From the NCBI RefSeq assembly GCF_000377705.1, contig NZ_KB898623.1, forward strand, positions 310,001 through 374,000: DNA of 64,000 nucleotides, read 5' to 3'. The notes below the pieces were generated by a model. The model worked only from the letters and a program-made list of their open reading frames with translations. It did no database searches and had not been told where the DNA came from. Below are positions 40,056 to 52,538 of this stretch, one piece after another (within the stretch, counting starts at the first letter, position 1; the number at the start of each line of letters is the position of its first letter). The translations under genes and the position numbers were made by a program. This DNA comes from Salsuginibacillus kocurii DSM 18087 (GTDB taxonomy: Bacteria > Bacillota > Bacilli > Bacillales > Marinococcaceae).

Positions 40056-41147
40056 TTAGCTCTTAGCAGCAGCTGTTTGAAGCGCCTTAACTACTTCAGC
40101 TGTCATTTCGTCTGTGCTCAGGATTTTCTCTCCTGGCTTTGCAATGTCACCAGTACGAAAGCCATTCGAAAGCACTTGTTGAATCGCCTCATCAATCGCC
40201 GTTGCTTCTGCAATCATCCCAAATGAATATTTCAACATCATACCCGCAGATGCAATCGTTGCAAGTGGATTGGCTTTACCTTCGCCTGCTATATCTGGTG
40301 CTGATCCGTGTACCGGTTCGTATAGTCCTGGGCTGTCACTTCCAATACTAGCCGATGGCAGCATACCCAGTGAGCCAGTTAATACAGAGGCTTCATCACT
40401 TAAAATATCTCCAAACATATTTTCGGTGACCACTACGTCAAATTGCTTAGGATCACGGATTAGTTGCATAGCAGCATTGTCCACTAACATGTGTTCTAAC
40501 GTAACATCGGGATAATCTTCGCTTACTTCGTCTGCAATTTCGCGCCAAAGTCTGCTCGATTCTAAGACATTAGCTTTATCTACCGATGTAACATGTTTTT
40601 TACGGACTTTTGCAAGATCAAACGCCCGCCTCACAATCCGTTCAATTTCAGAACGCTTATAAGAGAGCGTATCAACCACAGCTTCTTCTCCACCTTCTTC
40701 ACGACGCTCTTTCGGTTCTCCAAAATATAAGCCACCGGTTAATTCACGGACAATCATAAGGTCTACCCCGTTAATGACTTCTTCTTTTAAGGAAGAAGAA
40801 GTGTTCAAACTTTCGTGTCCAGCAACCGGCCTAAGGTTCGCAAACAGCTCAAGCTGTTTGCGAATACCTAACAATCCTGCTTCTGGTCGCAAATGGCCAG
40901 GATTTTCATCCCATTTTGGTCCTCCAACTGCACCAAGCAGCACACCGTCACTCTCTCGGCATGTTTCGACTGTTTTATCAGGCAGCGGTACGCCTTCCCG
41001 GTCAAGAGCAATACCGCCGATATCAGCATATTCATACGTGAATGTATGGCCGAATTGTTCAGCAACTTCATCCAAAATGTTTGTCGTTGCTTCGACCACT
41101 TCTGGACCGATCCCGTCTCCTGGCAGAACAGTAATTTTCTTTTCCAT
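40056..41147 (-). CDS. leuB: LeuB, 3-isopropylmalate dehydrogenase
   Basis: NAD-dependent oxidative decarboxylase of leucine synthesis. ITVLPGDGIGPEVVEA at the start, AVGGPKWD, DLMIVRELTGGLYFGEP with the catalytic tyrosine, and GDILSDEASVLTGSLGMLPSAS for metal and NAD binding. The frame opens at 41159, but its first ATG is glued to GAGAGG; the ATG at 41147 is the more likely start (363 residues). Either is possible. Confidence 0.96.
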   Translation of the reverse strand: MEKKITVLPGDGIGPEVVEATTNILDEVAEQFGHTFTYEYADIGGIALDREGVPLPDKTVETCRESDGVLLGAVGGPKWDENPGHLRPEAGLLGIRKQLELFANLRPVAGHESLNTSSSLKEEVINGVDLMIVRELTGGLYFGEPKERREEGGEEAVVDTLSYKRSEIERIVRRAFDLAKVRKKHVTSVDKANVLESSRLWREIADEVSEDYPDVTLEHMLVDNAAMQLIRDPKQFDVVVTENMFGDILSDEASVLTGSLGMLPSASIGSDSPGLYEPVHGSAPDIAGEGKANPLATIASAGMMLKYSFGMIAEATAIDEAIQQVLSNGFRTGDIAKPGEKILSTDEMTAEVVKALQTAAAKS

Positions 41148-41182
41148 GACTACGTTCATCCTCTCGTCTCAAGTCCAAATCA

Positions 41183-43775
<2,593 letters not shown>

Positions 43776-43783
43776 TTATCTTG

Positions 43784-44305
43784 CTAGTTAATAACAGAAT
43801 ACCTTGGATGATCAATTGTTGTTTTCTTAGTGCTGCGCTTAAAGGCTGTGACGCCAGTTCTGGCCAGCTCTTTAATTCCATAAGGCTTAAGCAGATCAAT
43901 CATTGCTTCTACTTTGTCTTGGTCACCTGTTACTTGAACCGTTACGCTTTCTCTGCCTACATCGATAAGTGAAGCTCGAAACGGGCTCGCAACAGCTTCA
44001 ATTTCTGCCCGATGCTGGGGAGCAGCCACAACTTTAATTAAAGCAAGTTCCCGAGCGACAATCGATTCGTCTGTAATATCACGAACTTTCAGCACATCCA
44101 CTTGTTTATTCAACTGCTTAATGACTTGGTCAAGCCCGCGATGATTATCGACATTGACTACAAATGTCATTCTTGAAACGTCAGGGTTCTCTGTGACACC
44201 TACGGTAATACTCTCGATATTAAAATTACGTCTGGCAAACAGCCCAGTAATACGATTCATAACACCTGAGGTATTAGTAACAGTTGCTGTTATTGTTCGT
44301 TTCAC
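43784..44305 (-). CDS. ilvH: IlvH, acetolactate synthase regulatory subunit
   Basis: Small subunit that activates IlvB and confers valine feedback. 173 residues with an N-terminal ACT domain ([21 protein letters not shown]) and a C-terminal ACT-like half ([19 protein letters not shown]). Its ATG overlaps the ilvB stop by four bases, so both subunits are made together. Confidence 0.96.
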   Translation of the reverse strand: MKRTITATVTNTSGVMNRITGLFARRNFNIESITVGVTENPDVSRMTFVVNVDNHRGLDQVIKQLNKQVDVLKVRDITDESIVARELALIKVVAAPQHRAEIEAVASPFRASLIDVGRESVTVQVTGDQDKVEAMIDLLKPYGIKELARTGVTAFKRSTKKTTIDHPRYSVIN

Positions 44306-46032
44306 GGCTTAATCCCCTCCATTTCTTGATGACCTTTGCCAGGTGCTATCATCGGATAGACATTTTCATCAGCAGTCACCCGGACATCTAATAATACTGG
44401 GCCGTTGTGCGCCAAGGCCTCTTGTAAAGCCTCTTTTACTTTTGATGGGTCCTCCACTTTTTCGCCTTTGATGTTATAAGCTTCAGCCATCTTTACGAAG
44501 TCAGGCTGGATAGGAAATAGTGAATTTGAATACCTTTCTTCGTAAAAGAGTTGCTGCCACTGTCTAACCATACCGAGTGAAGCGTTGTTAACCAGAACAA
44601 TCTTTACCGGCAAGTTCAATTCCTGCAAAATCGACATTTCCTGAGCCGTCATCTGAAAGCCGGCATCGCCAATAACGGCAACCACTGGCGTTTCAGGCTC
44701 AGCAAATTGTGCGCCAATTGCTGAAGGGAACCCGAAGCCCATCGTGCCCAGGCCTCCCGAGGTGACCCAACGATTTGGTTTATTAAAGTGATAATACTGA
44801 GCTGCCCACATTTGATGCTGTCCTACATCGGTAGTCACGACAGCTTCACCATCTGTTGCTGTGAAGATATCTTCAATCAAACGCTGAGGTTTAATCGTTT
44901 CTTCATCCTTGTGATACCAAAGCGGATATTCGGTTTGTAATTCATGCAAATATTTTCTCCAAGCCGAGAAGTCGCCCCTGCTTTCACTTTTTTCAAGCAG
45001 CCCTTTCAGCGCTTCCCGGGCATCCCCTACTACTGGGATCTGAGTTTCAACAACTTTCCCAATTTCTGCTGGGTCAACATCAATATGGGCAATCTGGGCA
45101 GTCGGTGCAAAATGCTTCAAGTTGCCTGTCACTCTGTCATCAAACCTAGCTCCGATACTAATTAACAAATCACTTTCATGTAGAGCCATGTTTGCAGTAT
45201 AAGTGCCATGCATACCAGCCATTCCAAGTGATAACTCATGTTGTCCAGGGAAGGCCCCAAGACCAAGCAATGTACTTGCAACTGGAATTTTCTGGGTTTC
45301 TGCATACTCAAGGAGTTCAGCAGCTCCTCCGGCGTGTAATACGCCGGCTCCAGCTAAAATCACCGGTTTTTCTGCTTGATTAACTGCATCTTGCAATTTT
45401 TTTAGTTGCAGTTTGTTTGGAACGAAGGTCGGATGATAACCTGGCAGATCCACTTCTTCATCATAATTAAATATTCCAGAAGCTACTGAGACATCTTTAG
45501 GCAGGTCGATAAGAACAGGGCCCGGACGGCCGGTTGTAGCGATATGAAATGCTTCTTTTATCACTCTTGGGAGATCACTTACCTCCCGTACTTGAAAGTT
45601 GTGTTTCGTAATAGGCATTGTTACCCCAACAACATCTGCTTCTTGAAACGCGTCCGTACCGATGACTGACGTTGCCACCTGCCCTGTAATAACGACCAAT
45701 GGTAAAGAATCAATCATGGCATCTGCAATTCCAGTAACCACATTGGTGGCACCAGGGCCTGAAGTTACAACACAAACGCCCGGTTTGCCAGATACCCTTG
45801 CATATCCTTCAGCCGCATGGATAGCCCCTTGTTCATGCCTGGCTAAAATATGCCGAATACCTGTTTTATAAATTTCATCATAAGTGGGGAGAATCGCCCC
45901 GCCCGGATAGCCAAAAATGACATCAACTTTTTCCCGTGCCAAAGCTTTAATCAACATTGATGAACCTGAAACTTCTTCATAAGCATCATTTTCTTGTGTG
46001 GGGGTTTCAGCCATTTTCCCTTCCATTTTCAT
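44302..46032 (-). CDS. ilvB: IlvB, acetolactate synthase catalytic subunit
   Basis: ThDP enzyme making acetolactate or acetohydroxybutyrate, first shared step of branched-chain synthesis. 576 residues: [15 protein letters not shown] with the ThDP glutamate in [16 protein letters not shown] near 75, FAD-binding middle domain, and the ThDP signature [12 protein letters not shown] to [12 protein letters not shown] near 455-490. The ATG at 46032 sits eleven bases after GGGAGGAG. First gene after the leucine T-box. Confidence 0.97.
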   Translation of the reverse strand: MKMEGKMAETPTQENDAYEEVSGSSMLIKALAREKVDVIFGYPGGAILPTYDEIYKTGIRHILARHEQGAIHAAEGYARVSGKPGVCVVTSGPGATNVVTGIADAMIDSLPLVVITGQVATSVIGTDAFQEADVVGVTMPITKHNFQVREVSDLPRVIKEAFHIATTGRPGPVLIDLPKDVSVASGIFNYDEEVDLPGYHPTFVPNKLQLKKLQDAVNQAEKPVILAGAGVLHAGGAAELLEYAETQKIPVASTLLGLGAFPGQHELSLGMAGMHGTYTANMALHESDLLISIGARFDDRVTGNLKHFAPTAQIAHIDVDPAEIGKVVETQIPVVGDAREALKGLLEKSESRGDFSAWRKYLHELQTEYPLWYHKDEETIKPQRLIEDIFTATDGEAVVTTDVGQHQMWAAQYYHFNKPNRWVTSGGLGTMGFGFPSAIGAQFAEPETPVVAVIGDAGFQMTAQEMSILQELNLPVKIVLVNNASLGMVRQWQQLFYEERYSNSLFPIQPDFVKMAEAYNIKGEKVEDPSKVKEALQEALAHNGPVLLDVRVTADENVYPMIAPGKGHQEMEGIKP

Positions 46033-46084
46033 CTTACTAATCGCTCCTCCCGTAACCTGTTCTTATTCGTCCATATACACCAAC

Positions 46085-46378
46085 AAAAAAATCTTTCCAT
46101 CCAACATCGACTGGGGGCAATCCAGTCGAAGGGACGGAAAGATTCCGTGGTACCACCCTTCTTCGTAACATTTTTGCAAATGCTACCTCGATAACGAAAT
46201 GTGTTCGTTATATTGATAACGGGCCAGCTGTGCGGGCTGCCCGGCCGTGAACTACTCAGTCTTTATTTCATCCCGGCACTCAGAGGGGAGTTCACAGCCG
46301 CCGGTGATACCGCATCTCAGCATACACGGCTCTCTGTTAAGCACCTTAACGGCTGTTACTTGACCTCTTCATCGTTTT
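46085..46378 (-). promoter_or_regulatory. T-box leader of the ilv-leu operon (specifier CTC, Leu)
   Basis: On the minus strand the leader carries stem I with AGAGAGCC, specifier CTC at 46290-46288 between GAA and CCCTCTGAG, the T-box core GTGGTACCAC at 46156-46147, and a terminator AATCTTTCC / GGAAAGATT (with an inner CGACTGG / CCAGTCG hairpin) followed by six T. It senses uncharged tRNA-Leu and controls ilvBHC-leuABCD. A weak promoter, TTGGAT and TAATAA 17 bases apart, overlaps the end of ilvE. Confidence 0.95.
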
Positions 46379-46397
46379 ATTATGCTTATTTTTATCT

Positions 46398-47300
46398 TTA
46401 TCCAACTTCAGCATTTGACGAGGTTTTAACTTTCACACCATCTTCTATCACTTTTTCACGAAAAGCTTGTAGCAAGCGTCCAGTTTCTTCCCCAGGCTGA
46501 CCATTACCGATTTGTCGACCATCGACTTTAACTACCGGGATAACTTCTGCTGCTGTCCCAGTTAGAAAGACTTCATCGGCAGTGTACACATCATGGCGGG
46601 TAAATGGTTCTTCTTTTAAGTTATATCCTAACTCTTCAGAAATTTCAATGATTGCTTGGCGAGTAATTCCTTCAAGAGCACCTACGTACCCAGGCGGTGT
46701 ATAGATCGCATCGCCTTTAAAAATAAATATATTATCCGCCGATCCTTCAGCTACATAGCCTTGATCATTTAACATTAAAGCTTCACTGACTCCCGCCAAA
46801 TTCGCTTCAATTTTCACAAGTACATTATTTAAATAATTCAATGATTTGACTTTTGGGCTCAAAACATCAGGACGATTACGACGAGTGGCAACTGTGACAA
46901 TTTCCAGCCCGGTTTCATACAACTCTTTTGGGTAGATCGCTAACTTCTCGGCGATAACAATCACTTGAGGACGCTCACAGTTCTGCGGGTCCAAGCCAAG
47001 ATTCCCGACTCCACGCGAAACAACAAGGCGAATGTAGGCATCTTCTAGTTCATTCTTTTGCAATGTCTCCACAATAATCGTAGTCATCTCTTTCATGTCG
47101 TAGGGGATAGACAGCATAATGGATTTGGCTGAATTATACAAGCGCTCAAGATGTTCATGCAGCTTATATACATTGCCTCCATATACTCGAATACCTTCAA
47201 ATACCCCATCACCATATAAAAACCCATGATCGTAGACAGATATTTTTGCCTCTTCTTTTTTTACGAATTCGCCGTCCAGAAAAATCCACTGGTCGCCCAT
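46398..47300 (-). CDS. ilvE: IlvE, branched-chain amino acid aminotransferase
   Basis: PLP class IV aminotransferase for the last step of valine, isoleucine and leucine synthesis. 300 residues. It starts MGDQWIFLDGEFVKKEEAKI, has DHGFLYGDGVFEGIRVYGG near 25-43, the PLP lysine in KVKSLNYLNNVLVKIEAN near 157, and EGSADNIFIFK near 192. AGGGGTGATT precedes the ATG. It lies upstream of the leucine T-box and so is not under it; it has its own promoter at 47440-47468. From memory B. subtilis has no ilvE here. Confidence 0.95.
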   Translation of the reverse strand: MGDQWIFLDGEFVKKEEAKISVYDHGFLYGDGVFEGIRVYGGNVYKLHEHLERLYNSAKSIMLSIPYDMKEMTTIIVETLQKNELEDAYIRLVVSRGVGNLGLDPQNCERPQVIVIAEKLAIYPKELYETGLEIVTVATRRNRPDVLSPKVKSLNYLNNVLVKIEANLAGVSEALMLNDQGYVAEGSADNIFIFKGDAIYTPPGYVGALEGITRQAIIEISEELGYNLKEEPFTRHDVYTADEVFLTGTAAEVIPVVKVDGRQIGNGQPGEETGRLLQAFREKVIEDGVKVKTSSNAEVG

Positions 47301-47409
47301 GTTGAATCACCCCTAGAACCGTTGTAAGTAAAGCGGGAAGCTTAGACATTTGCTGTAATGTAATATAGGCATTACCGGTTCATGTATTTCTCCGGTAGGC
47401 AAATGTGTC

Positions 47410-47468
47410 TTCCTTAAATACAAATCGTGTTTAAGGAATATCATACGCCGATTGTTACAGAGGGTCAA
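47410..47468 (-). promoter_or_regulatory. ilvE promoter with a 9-bp dyad at the start site
   Basis: TTGACC (47468-47463) and TATGAT (47445-47440) are 17 bases apart on the minus strand, a strong sigma-A promoter. Immediately downstream, TTCCTTAAA (47438-47430) and TTTAAGGAA (47418-47410) form a perfect dyad with an 11-base centre that covers the predicted start. It fits a repressor site or a 5'-end mRNA hairpin. Confidence 0.65.
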
Positions 47469-47695
47469 CCACTTCTCGTAAAATAATTTGACGATTCCGA
47501 CTTATGATTTTTTTTGAATGCGTTTACACTCAAAGATATCAGGGAATATAGCTATTTTTAATTTTTTTGACCATTTTTCTGAGTGATTGTTCACTCTTTT
47601 TTTGTAGGCGCTGCACTCGAAATTACGATATTAATCAAATGGGCATGCTTACTTTAACTTATGTAGGTTTGGTGATACGGTATGGGTGATTACAC

Positions 47696-47745
47696 GGGCA
47701 AACCAACAGATTAAGTCTGTACTATAAAAAAAAGTATCTTTGCCC
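47696..47745. repeat. Nested inverted repeat
   Basis: Outer arms GGGCAAA (47696-47702) and TTTGCCC (47739-47745) enclose an inner hairpin ACAGA / TCTGT. It is followed 25 bases later by the repeat at 47770. The gap 47469-47695 shows nothing I can name. Confidence 0.35.
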
Positions 47746-47769
47746 CCCGATCAGACATAGAGAAAAACC

Positions 47770-47895
47770 GTTGATATGTCGGGAATGGCTGACACTCTTG
47801 CGGGCCAAGTGGACCTGTCGATACCTTGCAGGTCGGGTTTCCCAAGGAGGCTCGCGACTCGCTCACTGAAGGGAGACCATAAACAACATATCAAC
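47770..47895. repeat. Second Bacillaceae-type structured repeat
   Basis: GTTGATATGT (47770-47779) is matched exactly by ACATATCAAC (47886-47895). Inside are GACACTCTTGCGGGCC, GACCTGTCGA with its partial complement CAGGTCGG, and CCCAAGGAGGCTCGCGAC, the same order of blocks as the core of the element at 18.0 kb. 126 bases, GC-richer than its surroundings, no coding frame. Confidence 0.6.
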
Positions 47896-47949
47896 ACCAT
47901 TCTCTAAACCATGTCTTTTTAAGAAGCGAGAGGGGACACTCATAAAAAA

Positions 47950-47975
47950 CCCCCCCTTGCAAAGCAAGAGGGGGG
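47950..47975 (-). terminator. Terminator after tRNA-Arg
   Basis: A very GC-rich hairpin, CCCCCCTCTTGC against GCAAGGGGGGG with a 3-base loop, followed by TTTTTT on the minus strand, 19 bases after the tRNA. Confidence 0.9.
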
Positions 47976-47994
47976 ATGGAGTCAGTATAAGTAA

Positions 47995-48070
47995 TGGCGT
48001 CCCAGGCAGGATTCGAACCTGCGACCAACGGCTTAGAAGGCCGTTGCTCTATCCCCTGAGCTACTGGGAC
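47995..48070 (-). tRNA. tRNA-Arg (anticodon TCT)
   Basis: 76 bases with an encoded CCA end. The acceptor arms GTCCCAG / CTGGGAC pair, the D arm AGCTC...GAGC and the T arm with GGTTCGAATCC are canonical, and the anticodon loop CTTCTAA gives TCT, reading AGA/AGG. Single tRNA with its own terminator. Confidence 0.97.
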
Positions 48071-48199
48071 AATTCACGTACTGTTTTATAAATCAAAATA
48101 ACGACATTTATTATATTAGCTAACTTTCGGGCCGCCGTCAACTTTAAATTTTCATGGATTTAATCTTTTTTCACCCTAGAGAGAAGAGAAGGAGGGAAT

Positions 48200-48712
48200 T
48201 TAGACCTCTAGCCGAAGAGAGGTCATTTCTTCCCCTGAATCACGTTCAAAAAAACGAACATCCTCAATACCTTTTTCCGTTAAACGACAAATAGCATATG
48301 TCGCTTCTCTCGGTTGACGCGGTAATAGCAGACTCCCTGGGTTAACAAACACTACGCCTCGCTCATGAAAAGCAGCCACACTGTGCGAGTGCCCGAAACA
48401 TACCAGGTCAGCCCCTGATTCCTCTGCTCGATACAACAGATTCAAGTGAGTCATCTTCACATTATGCAAATGACCATGTGTAACAAAGACACGCTGGCCC
48501 TCAATTTCGAGCAACGTTTCTTCAGAGAAATCCGTGCCAAAATCACAATTCCCTTTTACTATATTCACACCTTTAAGTACCTCATCAGTTCCCTCTAATT
48601 CTGAATCCCCACAATGGATTATAGCCTCCGTATCATTCGCATGCCTCGCTATTACTTTTGCAAGCTCTGTGCGGTCTCCATGAGTGTCACTAATGATTAA
48701 TATATTTTTCAT
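48200..48712 (-). CDS. ysnB: YsnB, YfcE/MJ0936-family phosphodiesterase
   Basis: Calcineurin-like metallophosphoesterase of about 170 residues. Metal ligands: DTHGD near residue 9, HCGDSE near 34, KGNCDF near 55, THGHLHN near 80 and FGHSHS near 108. Natural substrate unknown. The frame opens at 48784 but the ATG at 48712 has AAAGGAAGG and matches the family. It follows rdgB and rph as in B. subtilis. Confidence 0.9.
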   Translation of the reverse strand: MKNILIISDTHGDRTELAKVIARHANDTEAIIHCGDSELEGTDEVLKGVNIVKGNCDFGTDFSEETLLEIEGQRVFVTHGHLHNVKMTHLNLLYRAEESGADLVCFGHSHSVAAFHERGVVFVNPGSLLLPRQPREATYAICRLTEKGIEDVRFFERDSGEEMTSLRLEV

Positions 48713-48770
48713 ACGAGCCTTCCTTTCAAGCATTGTTCTTGCCAAGGATAATTCGTAGATTATATATGGA

Positions 48771-49358
48771 CTAAAACCATTCATCCCAGCGTTGTATTAA
48801 TTTTTCGAGAGCTTTACGGCGATGACTCAGCTTGTTTTTTTCCTCAGCTTCAAGTTCGGCCATCGTCCGATTCAATTCAGGCAGAAGAAACAGAGGATCA
48901 TACCCAAACCCATTGTTTCCTTGTTGTTCTTTTGCAATTGTTCCTTCACAATATCCATGCACAACTTTTGTTTCCTCTTGTGGAAGAGCTACAGCCAATG
49001 CACAAACAAAACGAGCACTTCTCTTTTCTAGCGCTAGGCCCCCTAGCTGTTCCAGCAGCTTTTGATTGTTCTTTTGGTCATCCTTTTCTTTTCCAGCATA
49101 GCGGGCGGAGTAAATGCCAGGGGCTCCATCTAACGCATCGACTTCGAGCCCAGAATCATCTGCAAGCACTGGTATTTCGAAGGCTTTACAAATTGCTTCC
49201 GCTTTGATGATTGCATTTTCAGCGAAAGAAGTTCCTGTTTCTTCAACTTCTGGTATTTCCTCGAAATCTAGTAATGAATAAACCGCTGCTCGGTCGCCAA
49301 GCATCTCTTTAAATTCTTTAGCTTTTCCTTGATTTTTAGTAGCAATGACTAGCCTCAT
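48771..49358 (-). CDS. rdgB: RdgB/YsnA, dITP/XTP pyrophosphatase
   Basis: Cleanses the nucleotide pool of dITP, ITP and XTP. 195 residues, with [16 protein letters not shown] at the start, [20 protein letters not shown] near 65 and [11 protein letters not shown] near 148. Its ATG overlaps the rph stop (ATGA). Confidence 0.95.
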   Translation of the reverse strand: MRLVIATKNQGKAKEFKEMLGDRAAVYSLLDFEEIPEVEETGTSFAENAIIKAEAICKAFEIPVLADDSGLEVDALDGAPGIYSARYAGKEKDDQKNNQKLLEQLGGLALEKRSARFVCALAVALPQEETKVVHGYCEGTIAKEQQGNNGFGYDPLFLLPELNRTMAELEAEEKNKLSHRRKALEKLIQRWDEWF

Positions 49359-50128
49359 GACTCTGACACCTGCTTTGTAAGTAAAGTTGGAATTAATGTT
49401 TGCGCTTCACCTAATGATTGTTGTTGAATAAAAAACAATTGGCGAATTCCTTCTTCTGCAAGGTCTAATAATACATTCATTTCTTTTCTTGAGAAGGTTG
49501 CCTCTTCCCCTGAACCTTGCATCTCTACAAATTCTCCATTCCCGGTCATAACTACGTTCATGTCCACATCTGCATTCGCATCTTCCTTGTAACACAAATC
49601 GAGCAGTTCACCTTTTTCCGGGTCAACACCTACTGAGACTGCTGCTAAATAATCTTTAATAGGAGAAGTTTTGAGTGTTTCATTTTTCATTAGCTGATGA
49701 ATCGCTAAAGTCATTGCTACAAAAGCTCCTGTAACAGAAGCTGTACGCGTGCCTCCATCGGCTTGTATAACATCACAATCGACCCATATAGTCCGTTCAC
49801 CAAGAGCTTCAAGGTCGATTACTGCCCGTAATGCCCGGCCGATTAAACGTTGAATTTCCATAGTTCGACCCGTAAGCTTTCCCTTAGCAGCTTCGCGAAT
49901 ATTTCTTTGCTCTGTAGCCCGTGGCAGCATGGAATATTCAGCCGTGACCCAACCTTGTCCCTGCCCTCTCAAAAAAGGAGGAACCTTAGCTTCCACACTA
50001 GCTGCACAAATTACTTTAGTTTCTCCAACAGTTATTAAAACAGAACCTTCTGGGTGTTTCAAATAATCCGTTTCAATTGTTAGTGTCCGTAGTTCATCTG
50101 CTTCCGTTCGATCATCTTCACGCAGCAT
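49355..50128 (-). CDS. rph: RNase PH
   Basis: Phosphorolytic 3'-5' exoribonuclease that trims tRNA 3' ends. Starting at the ATG at 50128 (AAAGGTGGT upstream) it is 257 residues: RPH core with [16 protein letters not shown] near 62, [17 protein letters not shown] near 88 and [20 protein letters not shown] near 115. A 305-base gap, with the gerM terminator, lies upstream. Confidence 0.95.
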   Translation of the reverse strand: MLREDDRTEADELRTLTIETDYLKHPEGSVLITVGETKVICAASVEAKVPPFLRGQGQGWVTAEYSMLPRATEQRNIREAAKGKLTGRTMEIQRLIGRALRAVIDLEALGERTIWVDCDVIQADGGTRTASVTGAFVAMTLAIHQLMKNETLKTSPIKDYLAAVSVGVDPEKGELLDLCYKEDANADVDMNVVMTGNGEFVEMQGSGEEATFSRKEMNVLLDLAEEGIRQLFFIQQQSLGEAQTLIPTLLTKQVSES

Positions 50129-50371
50129 AAATGATATGACCACCTTTTTTTATTTTTTGTGGCTGCTGTTAATACCTAGCAGTGATAAATGTAATGCTAC
50201 CTAGAATGAGCGCATTCATTACCGCTTTGTTGCTTTGTCATTACAATGGGAGCTTATCCACCTTACGATTTAACACCTTTGTATAATAAACACTCATACT
50301 AAACTTGTCGTATGATCCGGTTCAGTAATCTACCTTAAGCTAGATTATGCAACTCCTAGTGAAACTGAAAA

Positions 50372-50393
50372 AAAGGCAGCATAGCTGCTACCT
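50372..50393 (-). terminator. gerM terminator
   Basis: 9-base arms AAGGTAGCA / TGCTGCCTT (one G-U pair) with loop GCTA and then TTTTT on the minus strand, 40 bases after the gerM stop. The rest of 50129-50433 shows nothing else. Confidence 0.85.
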
Positions 50394-50433
50394 TGTAAAA
50401 TGTACTCTTCATTATAGCAAAAATAAGTCAACA

Positions 50434-51549
50434 TTACATGTCTGCATAACCTGAGACACTCACATCATTACGATTAACAGGTTCTGCAATGACTTCGCCT
50501 GCAACACTTTTAACTTCTTCTACCCCATCCACAGCAATTGCAATATCCTCTACTTCCTCTAATTCAGTAAGTGAGAGCACGAGCATATCCAAAGAGGCTT
50601 GAGAAACACTGTCTTCTTGATTTAATAATGCTTCATTAAACTGAAGATGAAGTACTCCATCATCGAGTTCAGGCTCTGAGGTTAATTCAGTTTGAGGTAC
50701 AAAGTCAGAAGCTAAATTCCAGGTAAGGTCAGGGCCATTTACAAGCTCCTCAACAATCGCTTCCACTTTATTATTGACATCCTCTATTCGGCGAGTAACT
50801 GGCACATATGAAGGCCCTTCCTCTCCATCAACAGCAAAGTACAAGGTATGCGCTTCACTTGCCGCAACATCCACTGTTCCTGCATCTTCCATGTTTATAC
50901 CATTTGAACGCGTCCATCCTTCTCCAACTGGCGTTTCTGCCACAGGCATCGTCGACTGTTCATGCCCATTTATTTGGAATTTCACCTTATCAACACTATC
51001 ATATTGAGTTAATGTCCACGTTACAGCTTGCAGCATGACCTCTTCTCGCTCTTCTGGATACTCTTCAATATCATTTGAAAAGTCCACCGTAGCCGTACCA
51101 TCCTCATCAAGGTCTACTCCTTGAATTTCCGTACCTGGTGGCAACACTGGCTGCAGCCCATCTGGCAGCATTGGTGTAACCGGTCCATCCATGACCAGGT
51201 GTTCTAATGATTGCTTTAACACGCCTTCTTCCTCAGGAAGTTGAAAACTACGAGGTACGACCATGCCTTCATCATCTAGAAGATAAAGCTCGCGTTCAAC
51301 CTGAGCACCATCGTCTAACCCCTCATCTATTTCTTCATCCTCGATTAAGTCTTCCTCATCAAACTCTAAGTCATCTTCTTCACTTGACCAATCTCCTTCT
51401 TCCCAGCTGGTCAAATCCTGTTCTTCCATACCTTCCTCATCTTCATCTAGCAGGACATTTTCCTCTTCTTCACCAAACCCACAACCTGCAATTAAGCCAG
51501 TAAAGACAAGTGAACTTGCCATAAATACTGGAATATACGTTTTTTTCAC
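50434..51549 (-). CDS. gerM: GerM, spore lipoprotein with two GerMN domains
   Basis: Lipoprotein needed for sporulation-septum processing and germination. Signal peptide with lipobox LIAGC at about residues 19-23; a strikingly acidic region at about 28-80; then two GerMN domains (TATVDFSNDIEEY near 150 and VLHLQFNEALLNQ near 300). 371 residues. Start is GTG at 51549, eight bases after GGGGG. The acidic insert is longer than I would expect and may point to a salt-adapted lineage. Confidence 0.9.
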   Translation of the reverse strand: MKKTYIPVFMASSLVFTGLIAGCGFGEEEENVLLDEDEEGMEEQDLTSWEEGDWSSEEDDLEFDEEDLIEDEEIDEGLDDGAQVERELYLLDDEGMVVPRSFQLPEEEGVLKQSLEHLVMDGPVTPMLPDGLQPVLPPGTEIQGVDLDEDGTATVDFSNDIEEYPEEREEVMLQAVTWTLTQYDSVDKVKFQINGHEQSTMPVAETPVGEGWTRSNGINMEDAGTVDVAASEAHTLYFAVDGEEGPSYVPVTRRIEDVNNKVEAIVEELVNGPDLTWNLASDFVPQTELTSEPELDDGVLHLQFNEALLNQEDSVSQASLDMLVLSLTELEEVEDIAIAVDGVEEVKSVAGEVIAEPVNRNDVSVSGYADM

Positions 51550-51693
51550 AGTCCAATCCCCCTTTAGACAGTTTGTACGACATATGTACGTGCCTAAAGA
51601 GAGAAATAGACCAGCATATTAGCATCAATTGTAGAATTTCAAGTTACGGCCCATGCTATTTTATGTTTTTAAAGAGAAAGGAAAGGATCACGC

Positions 51694-52503
51694 TTAGGAA
51701 GATGTCGCCAGGCTGACGCTGGTGACGACCATTTGAATATCAATACCCATCCAGCGTTTGGCAATTTGTTGAAAGTGTGTAGGAGACCCTGTCGTTAAAA
51801 ACGAATGCTTTGGTTCTCCTTTTTCTGTATACAAAAGATCATGGTGATATAAAAGGGTACTAACTTCCCTGGCTGTTTCCTCACCTGAAGAAATGATATG
51901 AATATCAGGACCCACCGCTTCCCTGATCGCATCATACAAAAGCGGATAATGTGTACAGCCTAAAATAAGCGTGTCAAAATCTAAATTATTTAAAGAGGAT
52001 AAGCCATTACGTACAGTTTCTAAAGCCTCAGACCCTGCAAAAACACCTTTTTCAACTAAAGGTACAAAAGCAGGACAAGCTAAAGCTTTAACTTGTATAG
52101 TTGGATGAATACTGCGGAGAGCTTCATCATAAGCTTGACTATTAATCGTACCTTCTGTGCCAATGACAGCTACTATATCCCTATCCGTAACTTTCAAAGC
52201 AGCAGTAGCTCCAGGGTGAATGACGCCAATAACAGGAATTGAAAGTTCTTCTTTCACTTCTTCTAATACAAAAGCAGTTGCTGTATTGCAGGCAATGACC
52301 AGCATTTTAATATCTGCTTTTCTCAGCTGCGCAATCATCTCCCATGTGAACCTGCGCACTTCCTCAATCGGTCGCGGTCCATAAGGACACCTAGCCGTAT
52401 CCCCTATATAAATCATTTGTTCTTTTGGAAGTTGACGCGAAATTTCTTTAGCTACTGTTAATCCGCCAAGTCCTGAATCAATAACACCTATCGGTCGGTT
52501 CAA
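51694..52503 (-). CDS. murI: Glutamate racemase (RacE/MurI)
   Basis: Supplies D-glutamate for peptidoglycan (and poly-gamma-glutamate where made). 269 residues, with [17 protein letters not shown] at the start and the two catalytic cysteines in [11 protein letters not shown] near 73 and [12 protein letters not shown] near 184. Start codon is TTG at 52503, six bases after GAGGGG. Flanked by ysmB and gerM as in B. subtilis. Confidence 0.96.
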   Translation of the reverse strand: MNRPIGVIDSGLGGLTVAKEISRQLPKEQMIYIGDTARCPYGPRPIEEVRRFTWEMIAQLRKADIKMLVIACNTATAFVLEEVKEELSIPVIGVIHPGATAALKVTDRDIVAVIGTEGTINSQAYDEALRSIHPTIQVKALACPAFVPLVEKGVFAGSEALETVRNGLSSLNNLDFDTLILGCTHYPLLYDAIREAVGPDIHIISSGEETAREVSTLLYHHDLLYTEKGEPKHSFLTTGSPTHFQQIAKRWMGIDIQMVVTSVSLATSS

Positions 52504-52538
52504 TGTTGTCCCCTCAATTTCTTATGAATTAGTAACGC

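Noticed and set aside
47540-47600. CodY box upstream of ilvE
   Set aside because: The best match has about five mismatches to the 15-base consensus.
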